The position numbers and the translations under genes are program-made. From positions 1-64,000 of the forward strand of contig JAZODA010000065.1 in assembly GCA_045596745.1 (NCBI GenBank): a stretch of DNA of 64,000 bases, in the 5' to 3' direction. This document shows, piece after piece, positions 40,464-49,242 of this stretch. The stretch's first letter is position 1. Each line of letters opens with the position of its first letter. The notes under the pieces were generated by a model. The model was not told the DNA's origin, searched no databases, and saw nothing but the letters and a program-made list of their open reading frames with translations. Source of the DNA: RGIG3009 sp045596745. Its GTDB lineage: Bacteria; Bacillota; Clostridia; Oscillospirales; Acutalibacteraceae.

Positions 40464-41401
40464 TGGCTAAGAAACAAACCGGATACATTCCTCCGGCCAC
40501 CAAGAAAAAGGGCCTGTTCAATCTGTCCCTGACCCAGCGTCAGGCGATGACCGGTCGTCTGTTCTGCTCTCCGTTCTATGTCGGTTTTGCAGTATTCTTC
40601 GCGTATCAGCTGTTCCAGTCCATCCGTTTCTGCTTCAGTAAAGCGACGATGGAAATGGGCAGCATCAACCTCGAAAGTGTTGGTTGGGACAACTTTGAAC
40701 ACATCTTCTTCGTTGACTCCAACTACACGACCAAGCTGGTCTCTTCGCTGACCACCCTGCTGTGGCAGGTGCCGGTTATCATCGTTGCCAGCTTGTTCAT
40801 CGCCGTTATCCTGAAATCCAAGTTCCGCGGCAGAACCTTCGTGCGTGGCGTGTGCTTCCTGCCCGTCGTGCTTGCCGGCGGTATCGTTATGGATATCGTT
40901 AAGGGCGACACCGTTTCCGCCGGTGTTATGAGCGGTAACATGGTTTCCAGCGGTTCGATGGTCGATACCAACGCCCTGCAGGACCTGCTGGTTAACATGG
41001 GTCTTGGTAGCGAAATCACCAAGTTCATCAACACGATTTATTCCAACCTGTTCGGTGTTCTGTGGAGCTCCGGTGTTCAGATGATTATCTTCCTGGCCGC
41101 CCTGCAGAGCATTTCGCCCTCGCTGTATGAAGCATCCTCTATCGAAGGTGCTACCGGCTGGGAGAACTTCTGGAAGATCACCATCCCGATGATCAGTCCG
41201 ATGATTATGCTGAACATATTCTACACCATCGTGGAAAACAGTATCAGCACCGGCAACGCGGTTATGGCAAAGGTTATCACCGAGTATAACAACGTTAAGC
41301 TGGGTTGGTCGGCGGCCATGGGTTGGACGTACTTTGCGGTAATTGCCGTGGTGCTTGCCATCGTGGCGTTCTGTTTCCGCAAGGTCAACGTAAAGTCGTA
41401 A
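40463..41401 (+). CDS. Sugar ABC transporter permease, second pair (MalF-type)
   Basis: A 312-aa CUT1 permease with six helices and the EAA loop LYEASSIEGATGWENFWKITIPM. It has an unusually long insertion between helices (about 150-190, rich in Ser, Met and Gly), compared with the first pair. Its ATG overlaps the stop of the DUF5696 gene (TAATG), showing translational coupling. The second permease follows 13 bp later. Confidence 0.92.
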   Translation: MAKKQTGYIPPATKKKGLFNLSLTQRQAMTGRLFCSPFYVGFAVFFAYQLFQSIRFCFSKATMEMGSINLESVGWDNFEHIFFVDSNYTTKLVSSLTTLLWQVPVIIVASLFIAVILKSKFRGRTFVRGVCFLPVVLAGGIVMDIVKGDTVSAGVMSGNMVSSGSMVDTNALQDLLVNMGLGSEITKFINTIYSNLFGVLWSSGVQMIIFLAALQSISPSLYEASSIEGATGWENFWKITIPMISPMIMLNIFYTIVENSISTGNAVMAKVITEYNNVKLGWSAAMGWTYFAVIAVVLAIVAFCFRKVNVKS

Positions 41402-41414
41402 GGAGGTGTCAGCT

Positions 41415-42350
41415 ATGTCGATTGCAAAAGCACGCAAATTCAATCCCGTTATCGCGCGTCGTCGTACGCAGAGCGGCGCAGTCAAGCTGGTACGCTTCCT
41501 GTTCCTGATTGGTCTTTGCTACCTGTTTCTGTTCCCGATTTTCTACCTGCTGCTGCAGGCGTTCTCCTCCGCGGAATCCCTGACCAACCCGAACGTTGTC
41601 TGGATCCCCATGAAGTGGACGCTGCTCAACATCGAAGCGGCTATCGAAAAGCTGAACTTCTGGACGGCAGCCCGTATCAGCGTGATCCACGCCGTGGGCG
41701 GCACGCTGGCTTCGCTGATTTCCTGCTCGCTCATCGGCTACGGTTTGGCTCGTTACAAGTTCGCGGAAAAGGGCGTCGTGTTCCTGCTGGTGGTTCTCAC
41801 CATCATCGTTCCGCCGCAGACCCTGCTGATTACCCAGTACCTGCAGTATGCCGACTTCTTCGGTATGAACCTGCTGGATACTCCCTGGGTTCTGATTCTG
41901 CCCGCATTCTTCGGATGCGGTCTGCGTAACGGCTTGTTCATCTTCATCTTCCGTCAGTTCTTCCTCGGTCTGCCTAAGGACTTGGAAGAAGCGGCGTGGG
42001 TGGATGGCTGCAACCCGCTGCGTACCTTCGTCAGCATCATCATCCCCAGCTCCGGCCCCGGTATCGTGACCGTTACACTGTTCTCCTTCGTGTGGCACTG
42101 GAATGACTACTACTATTCCGCAATGCTGTACAAGTCGAGAGACAGAAAAGCTCTGGTTCCGATGATGAAGTCCATCTCCAGCGGTCTGATCACTGCGATC
42201 AAGGACGGCGGTATGGACAACGCGGCACTGAACTCCCGTGGTATCCTCGGTGCGGCCGGTCTGATGACCATCGTCGTTCCGCTGGCGCTGTACATCTTCT
42301 TGCAGCGCTACTTCGTGGAAAGTATCGAACGCACCGGTATCGTCGGTTAA
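41415..42350 (+). CDS. Sugar ABC transporter permease, second pair (MalG-type)
   Basis: A 311-aa CUT1 permease with six helices; the EAA loop is LEEAAWVDGCNPLRTFVSIIIPS. The ATG at 41415 has AGGAGG 8 nt upstream, while the GTG at 41406 lies inside the RBS. It ends the operon that began at 30497 and is followed by a terminator. With the preceding permease it probably serves the second solute-binding protein at 42841. Confidence 0.92.
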   Translation: MSIAKARKFNPVIARRRTQSGAVKLVRFLFLIGLCYLFLFPIFYLLLQAFSSAESLTNPNVVWIPMKWTLLNIEAAIEKLNFWTAARISVIHAVGGTLASLISCSLIGYGLARYKFAEKGVVFLLVVLTIIVPPQTLLITQYLQYADFFGMNLLDTPWVLILPAFFGCGLRNGLFIFIFRQFFLGLPKDLEEAAWVDGCNPLRTFVSIIIPSSGPGIVTVTLFSFVWHWNDYYYSAMLYKSRDRKALVPMMKSISSGLITAIKDGGMDNAALNSRGILGAAGLMTIVVPLALYIFLQRYFVESIERTGIVG

Positions 42351-42363
42351 TCAACCGCATACC

Positions 42364-42400
42364 AAACCGTGCAGGCAATCGCCTGCACGGTTTTTCTTTT
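42364..42400 (+). terminator. Intrinsic terminator of the ABC operon
   Basis: Perfect 13-bp stem AAACCGTGCAGGC with its complement, loop AATC, then TTTTTCTTTT. Confidence 0.9.
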
Positions 42401-42711
42401 TCACTTGCCGCTGCGCCCTCTTGCACAGGGGGTGTGCTTTTTGACACAACATTTGCAAAACCTCTTTTCAGCAGCACAGGGCGACTGCCGGGTGGTAGTA
42501 TACCCCTCGCCAAGGACGGCAAGGTATAATTTTCCAAAAAAATTCGCCAAAAAACAGGGGGGAGCGGGCAAACCGCAAGCCTTTTCCGGATGTTCCCATT
42601 GTACCTGCCTCAACCGATTGCGCCGCTCTGAAATCCGACCACAATATCTAGTGTTGGCAGGAAAAACCAGGGCGAATTTGAAAATTTTATTGTCATTTTT
42701 TCCAAAATCTA
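42401..42711. other. Intergenic region without a recognisable gene
   Basis: About 310 bp with A- and T-rich blocks and no RBS-preceded frame. TATAAT at 42525-42530 lacks a -35 partner. GTATACCCCTC at 42498-42508 recurs at 44561-44571, before the next surface-protein gene; both positions precede glycan-related genes. No known riboswitch class could be matched. Confidence 0.5.
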
Positions 42712-42740
42712 TTGCAAACTTGTAAAGCCTTTGTTATAAT
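42712..42740 (+). promoter_or_regulatory. Promoter of the second solute-binding protein gene
   Basis: TTGCAA (42712-42717), 17-bp spacer, TATAAT (42735-42740). The leader is about 95 nt with a small hairpin around 42786-42800 (GCGTTTCAAAAACGC). Confidence 0.85.
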
Positions 42741-42840
42741 TGATATGCGAGTAAGCGGTGGTGTGCCCATCGCCGCCGCCGCGGAGCGTTTCAAAAACGC
42801 TGATTCGCTCCAAAAAAATTTGAAGAAAAGGGGTACTGTT

Positions 42841-44496
42841 ATGAAACTGAAGCGCAGTTTGGCAATCGTCCTGGCTCTGCTGATGGTTCTGCCGTTGGCG
42901 GCTTGCAGCAAGGCTGCCGAGACGGACAAGAAATCGGATGAGACGACGACTGCCGCGGCCACGACCACGACTACGACGACGGCAGATCCTGCGGATCCGA
43001 CCGGCGACGAGCCCGAAGTGACCGAGCCCAGCGCAACGGACGAGAGCGGTAACGTGATTACCACGACCACCACCGTCGCTACTGACGATAGCGGTAACGT
43101 GATCACCACCACTACCGATCCGGATGCGCCGACCACCACGACCACCACGCGTAAGAAGAAGACCACCGTCACCGCCACCTCCATCTCCAAGCAGCATGGC
43201 GACCAGCACGGCTTTGGTAAGGTCGTCATCAAAGAAGGCGACACTCCTGTGGAGAAGGGCCTGAACTTTGGCGGCAAGACCTACAAGTTCGCTTACTATG
43301 GTTCGTCTTGGGACCAGGATCACGACAATTGGCATGCTGATTTCGAGAAGACCTACAACGTCAAGCTGAAGATCGATGGTGTTCCCACCACCGAGTATGT
43401 TGCCAGCTTGTCCTCTGCTCTGGCTTCCGGTAATCCGTATGACATCGTGTTCTTCTACAGCTTCGACTATCCGGAGCAGATCACCGCGAACGTCATGAAG
43501 CCTCTGGATGATTACATCACCACGGCTGACCTGTGGACTGAGAAGTCCCCCACGACCGGCGGTTTCTCCGCTTCGCTGGCTCAGGCTCTGTCCCTGAACG
43601 GCCACGTGTACTGCGTCGCCGGTAACTACCTGCAGACTCCCACCGTTATCTGGTACAACAAGAAGGAGTTCGCTAAGGCTGGTTACACCGGTGCTAAGGA
43701 TCCGCTGAACATCTACAAGAACAACAAGAAGAACTGGACCTGGGATACTCTGTACGACATGCTGTACACCATCCAGAAGCCGGAGAAGGGCGTCTATGGT
43801 ATCAACTCCATCGCTCCCTACTACGATCACCAGTTCATCAACTCCTTCAACACCGACTTCGCGAAGCTGACTGCTGACGGTCGTCTGGTGGAAAACCTGT
43901 CCGACACCAACCTGTACGCTGCATACGAAATGCTGCAGAAGTACAGCTACGGCGAGCACAAGGTTGCTAACCCGAAGGATAAGTTCGAGGACGGCCGCGA
44001 GCAGTTCCAGAACGGCACCACCGTGTCCGTCATCAGCACCGTCGGTGCTTACTGGACCTGGATTAAGACCATCCCGCAGGCTTCCGCGTTCGATAAGAGC
44101 CTGAACAACCTCGGCATGGTTCCGCTGCCGACCTATGGCAACAACGGTCCTGCTTCCATTTGGGACTGGATGGGTTACGGTGCCGGCGCCGGTACTTCTG
44201 AGGAAGGCACCCTGTGCGCTATGGCGTTTGCCAAGCACGACTCCATCGTCAACCACAAGCAGGCTTATCATCCGAGCATGCCCGCAGAGATGAAGAAACT
44301 CTCCTGCAGCATTCTGGACTCCGATAACCTCATCGGTCCGAAGGATGGCTTCGACTCTTCCGCCGGTTCTCTGGGCGGCGTGGGTACCACCATTTCCCAG
44401 GCTATCGCTCTGAACGGCCAGAACATCACTGTTGTTCTGAAGGGTTACAAGAAGGTCACTCAGAGCATCATCGACACTGCTCTGAAGGCCGGCTAA
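42841..44496 (+). CDS. Carbohydrate ABC transporter solute-binding lipoprotein
   Basis: A 551-aa lipoprotein. The signal ends in LPLAAC (Cys at about 22); a Thr-rich, partly repeated linker follows (about 33-115, with SGNVITTTT twice). The solute-binding domain fills about 130-551, with LNFGGKTYKFAYYGSSWD, NPYDIVFFYSFDYPE and TPTVIWYNKKEFAKAGY. The ATG has AAAAGGGG upstream and its own strong promoter and terminator-like hairpin, so it can be made in large excess over the permeases at 40463 and 41415, its likely partners. The ligand is probably a glycan-derived oligosaccharide. Confidence 0.9.
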   Translation: MKLKRSLAIVLALLMVLPLAACSKAAETDKKSDETTTAAATTTTTTTADPADPTGDEPEVTEPSATDESGNVITTTTTVATDDSGNVITTTTDPDAPTTTTTTRKKKTTVTATSISKQHGDQHGFGKVVIKEGDTPVEKGLNFGGKTYKFAYYGSSWDQDHDNWHADFEKTYNVKLKIDGVPTTEYVASLSSALASGNPYDIVFFYSFDYPEQITANVMKPLDDYITTADLWTEKSPTTGGFSASLAQALSLNGHVYCVAGNYLQTPTVIWYNKKEFAKAGYTGAKDPLNIYKNNKKNWTWDTLYDMLYTIQKPEKGVYGINSIAPYYDHQFINSFNTDFAKLTADGRLVENLSDTNLYAAYEMLQKYSYGEHKVANPKDKFEDGREQFQNGTTVSVISTVGAYWTWIKTIPQASAFDKSLNNLGMVPLPTYGNNGPASIWDWMGYGAGAGTSEEGTLCAMAFAKHDSIVNHKQAYHPSMPAEMKKLSCSILDSDNLIGPKDGFDSSAGSLGGVGTTISQAIALNGQNITVVLKGYKKVTQSIIDTALKAG

Positions 44497-44534
44497 TCGC
44501 CCCTCTCTTTGCAGCTGAAAATGTAATGTTATAT

Positions 44535-44572
44535 CCCCCGGCGGGTGAATCCTGCCGGGGGTATACCCCTCT
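44535..44572 (+). terminator. Hairpin between solute-binding protein and surface protein genes
   Basis: Stem CCCCCGGCGGG (44535-44545) with CCTGCCGGGGG (44551-44561), one mismatch, 5-nt loop. The following TATACCCCTCTTT is not a clean U tract, so it may attenuate rather than stop read-through into the next gene, or protect the 3' end of the abundant binding-protein mRNA. Confidence 0.55.
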
Positions 44573-44623
44573 TTAGCGGAAGGGACAAAATTCGCTAAAT
44601 TTCTCAAAAAAGGAGGCTTCACT

Positions 44624-47600
44624 ATGGTGAAGTTCAGAAAATCTCTGGCACTTCTCCTTTCTTTGGTGCTGGTTGTATCCTTTGCGATCTCCGGCATCGT
44701 GCTGCCTGTCAGCGCGGACGAGACTACGCCGGTCGGTGGCGAGACCCCCGAAGAGCCGGCTTACACCTCGATCGATATGTCTACGTTCACCTATGGCGCG
44801 GCGATTGTCAACCACCTGGGTGAAACGATGAAGGCAGGCGACTCGGTTCCTTACTACACGGATGAAGATGGAACCGAATATGTTTGGATTGAGCCCGGTG
44901 CAAACAGCTGGAACAAGCTTATCAAGGCTACCATGATTCCGGTGAAGAAGGGCGAATGGCTGGCTTTCTCGTTCAGAGCTCGTGTTCATGATGCGAACAA
45001 AGTCATTAACGAAGAAGGCACGGTTAACACCGGTTACGCCATGTGCTACACCTATATCTCCGGCATCAGCTCCGGCGCTAAGCAGGACTCGTTCTATGTT
45101 AACACCGCGAACGACTGGGTGTGGGTTACTCGTTATTTCCAGGCGAGCTCTAACCGCTCCGCCCCTGCGTTTGGTGTCCAGAACCAGACGGACAGCACGA
45201 AGGGTAAGCTCGGTATCGATATCGCTGACCTCCGCGTGTGGATTGCCGATCCCAGCGAAATCAATCTGCTCGGTGTCGGCGCGGACTTCGACGAGGGGTA
45301 TGTGCCCTACGGTTTCGGTGCCTACAACGGTTCTCCGCTGCTGACCAGCTTTGGCCAGTTGGAAACGGAGTCCGATGGCAACGTCGTATTTCATGCCACC
45401 AGCGATTCCGCGACCAGATATATGCTGACGATGCCGACTTGGGCCAGCGACAATGTGAGCAAAAGCGGCAAAATCGGCGGCAAGTATAAGCTCACCTGGC
45501 GTCAGAAGGGTGGCACGGCTTCGATTCGAGCAGGCAGCGGTAACTTTACCGGTGCAACCACTCATTATATCGGAACCCCCAACACCGCTTCGGCTGACTG
45601 GGAGACGGTTACCGCATACATTGACGGTACGACCGCTACCAAGTACAACAACTCCTACGCCTTTGAAATCAACTTCGACGCAGGCGTCTACCTGGACGAC
45701 TTGGCTTTGTACTATGTTTCGGATGCTACGGGCATTGAAGTGAAGGTGCCTGAGAAGGTAGCGATTGGCGAAACTGTTCAGCTTGACTTTGCGACGACCG
45801 AAAAGAACGCTTATATCGATGCGATTTCTTATTCCAGCGACAACGACGCCGTGGCAACGGTGGATGCTTCTACCGGTAAACTTACCGGCGTGTCGCTCGG
45901 CACTGCTAACATCACTGCGACCGCGACCATTAACGTGGCCGACGGTGATCCCATTGTGTTGACCAGCACCAAGGCGGTCAACATCACGATGCCTGTGGCA
46001 ACGGGCATTAAGCTTGACATCACCTCCACCAAGGTGATGGCCGGTTCGACGGTTACGCTGACGCCCTCCGTCATTCCGGAAAGCGCAGAAGCCCCCGAGT
46101 CCTACACCTGGACTTCCTCCGACGAAAAGGTTGCCACCGTTGTTGACGGCGTTGTGACCACGAAGAAGGCGGGCGAAGCCACCATTACGGTGTCTGCTGA
46201 GGGTCTGCCCCCTGCCACTTGTGTGATTACCGTTCTTGAGCACGGTGATTTCCTGAATGGCCTGGGTGATTTCGACGACAAAGCAGCGTTGAGCAGCACG
46301 ATGATTTATAACATCGTAGGCGCCACCGGTGCCAGCGTTGTGGAAGACCCTGCGCTTCCCGAAGGCAACGGCAACAACGTCCTGAAGCTCGAAGCGTTGT
46401 CTTACAGCGAGACTACCGGCAAGTACTCGTATTCTTCCTACTTCAAGTGGCAAAAGATGTACGATGTTTTGACGGGTGCGTACAACAAAACGATTGAGCC
46501 CGGCAAGGCATACACCATCTCCTTCAAGGTGTATGGTGAGGCTGTTGGTCTCTATTTCGCCAAATCGAAGGTTCTCGCCCACAATGCGGTGGACAACAAC
46601 GGTATCTGGCACGAGTTTGGCGGCAAAAACGAGTGGAAAGAGTGCTACGTCACTTTCTACGTGAATGACGATTTCCGAGTGGAGTGGGATAGCAGCGTTG
46701 CCAAGGGCGGTAACGGCGCGAACTTCAGCTCCGTCAACGGCCCGACCTACATCGACGATATCCGCATCGTTGAAGCTAAGGCAACCACCATCACTCTGGA
46801 TCAGACTGAGGGCTTGCTGGCCATCGGTGATTCGGTGACTCTGACTCCCAGCTTTGGTCCTGCGAACACGATTATTCCCGAAGAAATCGTTTGGGAAACC
46901 TCCGACGATAAGGTTGCTACCGTTGTTGACGGTGTTGTGACCGCTGTCGGCAAGGGCCAGGCGACCATCACGGCGACTGCTGAGGGCATCACCAAGCCCG
47001 GCACCTTTGTGGTGACGGTTAAGGGTGTTCCCGCAACCGCTATCGAACTGGACAAGAACGTTATCCAGCTTGAAATTGGCGGCACCGATACGCTGACCGT
47101 GAATGGCATTCCGGTGGATTCCGAACTGCCGGCAATCACTTGGGAAAGCAGCAACAAAAAGGTTGCTACCGTTGTTAACGGTGTGGTGACCGCTGTCGGC
47201 CCCGGCGAAGCGATCATCACCGTTACCGCTGAAGGCCTGGAGCCTGTGACCTGCGAAGTGATCGTGGCATGGCCCACTGAGTACTTCGTCGGTGCGCACG
47301 ACGGTACGATGGAGTCTGACGAATTCGTCGACTTCACCTGGTATTCCAACTCGAGCAGTGCGCTGTCCTACACTACGATTGACGGTGGCAACACCGTGCT
47401 GAAGGTTGACCCCGCTATCCGTAACGTCGGTAACTACACGGAGTACTTCCAGAACCTGAGCGATCTGAACGGCTTCCTCAAGCCCAACTCAATGTATTGC
47501 TACAGCGTGCTCGTCAAGTCCGAGTATGCCAAGACGGCGGTTTCGCTTATGTATGACGACCGTGCAACGGATATCAAGTTCTATGCTCCCTCGGCTAACA

Positions 47601-49015
47601 GGGTGGATCCCAACGGCGGCTGGAAGCGCATTTATGCGTGGATTAAGACCGGCGCGAATCCGAAGTGGGATGCTACTACTTGGAACCTGCGCTTCGGCTG
47701 GACCGACTCGGATAAGGCGACGCCGTTCTATCTGGACGATTTCCGTCTGACGCTGATGGAAGAGGACGGCAACATCTTTGCTGTCAACAGCGAGATGGAT
47801 ACCATCGACTCCTACCTGGACGGTTATGGCGCGGATGGCGTGATTGTGACCGAAGATGACGGCAACAAGGCGCTCCGCCTGTCCAACCTCAGCGCTTCTT
47901 CTCGCAACATGTTCGAGCCCATCCCCTTCCTGGAGCCCAACGCTGTGTACGAAATCAGCTTCGACAGCAAGGTTGACCAGGCGTGGATCGATGCCGGTGC
48001 AACGCTCCGACTCTACTGGGGCGATACCAACGCCGGTGTGGTTAAGTGGTATGGCAACAACGACGCCAACTTCTACATGACCACCGAGTGGAAGACCAAC
48101 AAGTTCTACATCTACACCAACAGCAGCACGGCGCTGAACAACAACACGTTCTACTTCGACGATCGTGATGCGGCGGGTGAAGGTTACTTCTACCTGGATA
48201 ACTTCTCGGTTAAGCGTGTTGACAATGGCAACTCTGTCCATGGTGTCAACAATGGTGGTTACGATGTCCGCTTCTCGCTGGATGGCGGTCAGCACTGGGC
48301 CGGTCATTATGTTGACGTGCCCGATGGCACCGTTGTGACGGTGCTGGTGCGTAGCCATGCGAACGCTAAGAAGGTTCTGACCTCGCTGACCGTGACCACC
48401 AACGGCACTGACGTTGCCAACATCCTGAACAAGGACGTTGTGAACGGCTACACCGCCAGCAACTTCGGTACCGGTGACGGTCGCACCTTCCAGTATGTGA
48501 AGGGCGCAGGTGCTGATGTGGTTACGTCGGTTACGGAAGCCATTCCTTACAAGCTGGATACCGTTGGTACGTCGCTGCGCTACACCGATGACGACAACTA
48601 CGACGGCATCCGCTTCCTGACCCGTCTGCAGCTGAAGGAAGGTTCCTTCAATGCCAATACCGGTGTTATCACCGTGGTTGTGGATGACGTGGAGTACACG
48701 GTTGTTGAGTTCGGTTCCGTGATGGCTCGTGCCGGCGCGTACGGCGAAGAACTGACCTTGGAATCTTCTCTGTGGCAGTCTGTGGCTTACAGCGCTGCAA
48801 CCGGCGATATGAAGCTGCTCGACTACACCGGCAGCTATGTGGACTTCACCGTCGTTATGACGAAGGGCGACAAGGTTGCGCAGGAAGACTTCGAGGCTCG
48901 TGAGTACGCGGCTCGCGGCTACATGATTCTGGAAGATGCTTCCGGCAACAAGGTCACCGTCTACAGCGAATCCACGCAGATCGACAGCGTCGACAGCGTG
49001 CAGGCTCGCCTGTAA
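44624..49015 (+). CDS. Large exported Big_2/CBM-like surface protein
   Basis: A 1,463-aa exported protein. Signal peptide 1-32 (ending VSA). CBM-like beta-sandwiches occur at about 45-190, 195-360, 545-715, 890-1045 and 1047-1205, and Big_2 domains at about 365-450, 457-540, 719-800 and 803-884. The C-terminal 260 residues hold a domain common at the ends of Clostridial surface proteins (GIRFLTRLQLKEG, VVEFGSVMARAG). No catalytic domain, sortase motif or SLH domain is seen, so it is probably a glycan-binding scaffold or adhesin held by its modules. RBS AAAGGAGG. It shares its transcript with a 39-aa peptide gene 21 bp downstream. Confidence 0.8.
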   Translation: MVKFRKSLALLLSLVLVVSFAISGIVLPVSADETTPVGGETPEEPAYTSIDMSTFTYGAAIVNHLGETMKAGDSVPYYTDEDGTEYVWIEPGANSWNKLIKATMIPVKKGEWLAFSFRARVHDANKVINEEGTVNTGYAMCYTYISGISSGAKQDSFYVNTANDWVWVTRYFQASSNRSAPAFGVQNQTDSTKGKLGIDIADLRVWIADPSEINLLGVGADFDEGYVPYGFGAYNGSPLLTSFGQLETESDGNVVFHATSDSATRYMLTMPTWASDNVSKSGKIGGKYKLTWRQKGGTASIRAGSGNFTGATTHYIGTPNTASADWETVTAYIDGTTATKYNNSYAFEINFDAGVYLDDLALYYVSDATGIEVKVPEKVAIGETVQLDFATTEKNAYIDAISYSSDNDAVATVDASTGKLTGVSLGTANITATATINVADGDPIVLTSTKAVNITMPVATGIKLDITSTKVMAGSTVTLTPSVIPESAEAPESYTWTSSDEKVATVVDGVVTTKKAGEATITVSAEGLPPATCVITVLEHGDFLNGLGDFDDKAALSSTMIYNIVGATGASVVEDPALPEGNGNNVLKLEALSYSETTGKYSYSSYFKWQKMYDVLTGAYNKTIEPGKAYTISFKVYGEAVGLYFAKSKVLAHNAVDNNGIWHEFGGKNEWKECYVTFYVNDDFRVEWDSSVAKGGNGANFSSVNGPTYIDDIRIVEAKATTITLDQTEGLLAIGDSVTLTPSFGPANTIIPEEIVWETSDDKVATVVDGVVTAVGKGQATITATAEGITKPGTFVVTVKGVPATAIELDKNVIQLEIGGTDTLTVNGIPVDSELPAITWESSNKKVATVVNGVVTAVGPGEAIITVTAEGLEPVTCEVIVAWPTEYFVGAHDGTMESDEFVDFTWYSNSSSALSYTTIDGGNTVLKVDPAIRNVGNYTEYFQNLSDLNGFLKPNSMYCYSVLVKSEYAKTAVSLMYDDRATDIKFYAPSANRVDPNGGWKRIYAWIKTGANPKWDATTWNLRFGWTDSDKATPFYLDDFRLTLMEEDGNIFAVNSEMDTIDSYLDGYGADGVIVTEDDGNKALRLSNLSASSRNMFEPIPFLEPNAVYEISFDSKVDQAWIDAGATLRLYWGDTNAGVVKWYGNNDANFYMTTEWKTNKFYIYTNSSTALNNNTFYFDDRDAAGEGYFYLDNFSVKRVDNGNSVHGVNNGGYDVRFSLDGGQHWAGHYVDVPDGTVVTVLVRSHANAKKVLTSLTVTTNGTDVANILNKDVVNGYTASNFGTGDGRTFQYVKGAGADVVTSVTEAIPYKLDTVGTSLRYTDDDNYDGIRFLTRLQLKEGSFNANTGVITVVVDDVEYTVVEFGSVMARAGAYGEELTLESSLWQSVAYSAATGDMKLLDYTGSYVDFTVVMTKGDKVAQEDFEAREYAARGYMILEDASGNKVTVYSESTQIDSVDSVQARL

Positions 49016-49036
49016 TCCAGAAGGAGGAGTATGATT

Positions 49037-49156
49037 ATGAAAACGTATCAGAAGCCCCTTTTGGAGGTGCTCGACCTGACGGTCGATACCGCTCTTGCGG
49101 CGGTTGTGCAGAGCGAACCCACCGTTGAAGACAACGATGACGATCTCTCTGTCTAA
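49037..49156 (+). CDS. 39-aa peptide with lasso-leader-like YxxP motif (possible RiPP precursor)
   Basis: A very short gene with a strong RBS (AAGGAGG at 49021, 9 nt before the ATG at 49037; an in-frame ATG at 49031 is too close). The peptide starts MKTYQKPLLEVLDL, with the Y-x-x-P-x-L spacing of lasso-peptide leaders, then a hydrophobic TALAAVVQ and an acidic C-terminus (VEDNDDDLSV). It has no Cys, and the C-terminal Asp run could resemble a core with an acceptor acid. No RRE, cyclase, radical-SAM or peptidase gene is adjacent, so it is an orphan precursor or a small structural/regulatory peptide. It is cotranscribed with the surface protein and followed by a perfect terminator. Confidence 0.6.
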   Translation: MKTYQKPLLEVLDLTVDTALAAVVQSEPTVEDNDDDLSV

Positions 49157-49166
49157 TTAGCAGGAC

Positions 49167-49201
49167 ACAGCGCCCCGACGGAATCGTCGGGGCGCTGTTT
49201 T
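49167..49201 (+). terminator. Intrinsic terminator after the 39-aa peptide gene
   Basis: Perfect 14-bp stem ACAGCGCCCCGACG with its complement, loop GAAT, then TTTT. Confidence 0.9.
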
Positions 49202-49242
49202 CAAAACGCGAATCCGTTTCCTTGTGTCAAGAGGTGAACAGT

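Noticed and set aside
42401..42711. Riboswitch or structured RNA before the second solute-binding protein
   Set aside because: The strings do not match any riboswitch consensus known to me and the region lies upstream of the likely promoter, so it would not be in the transcript.
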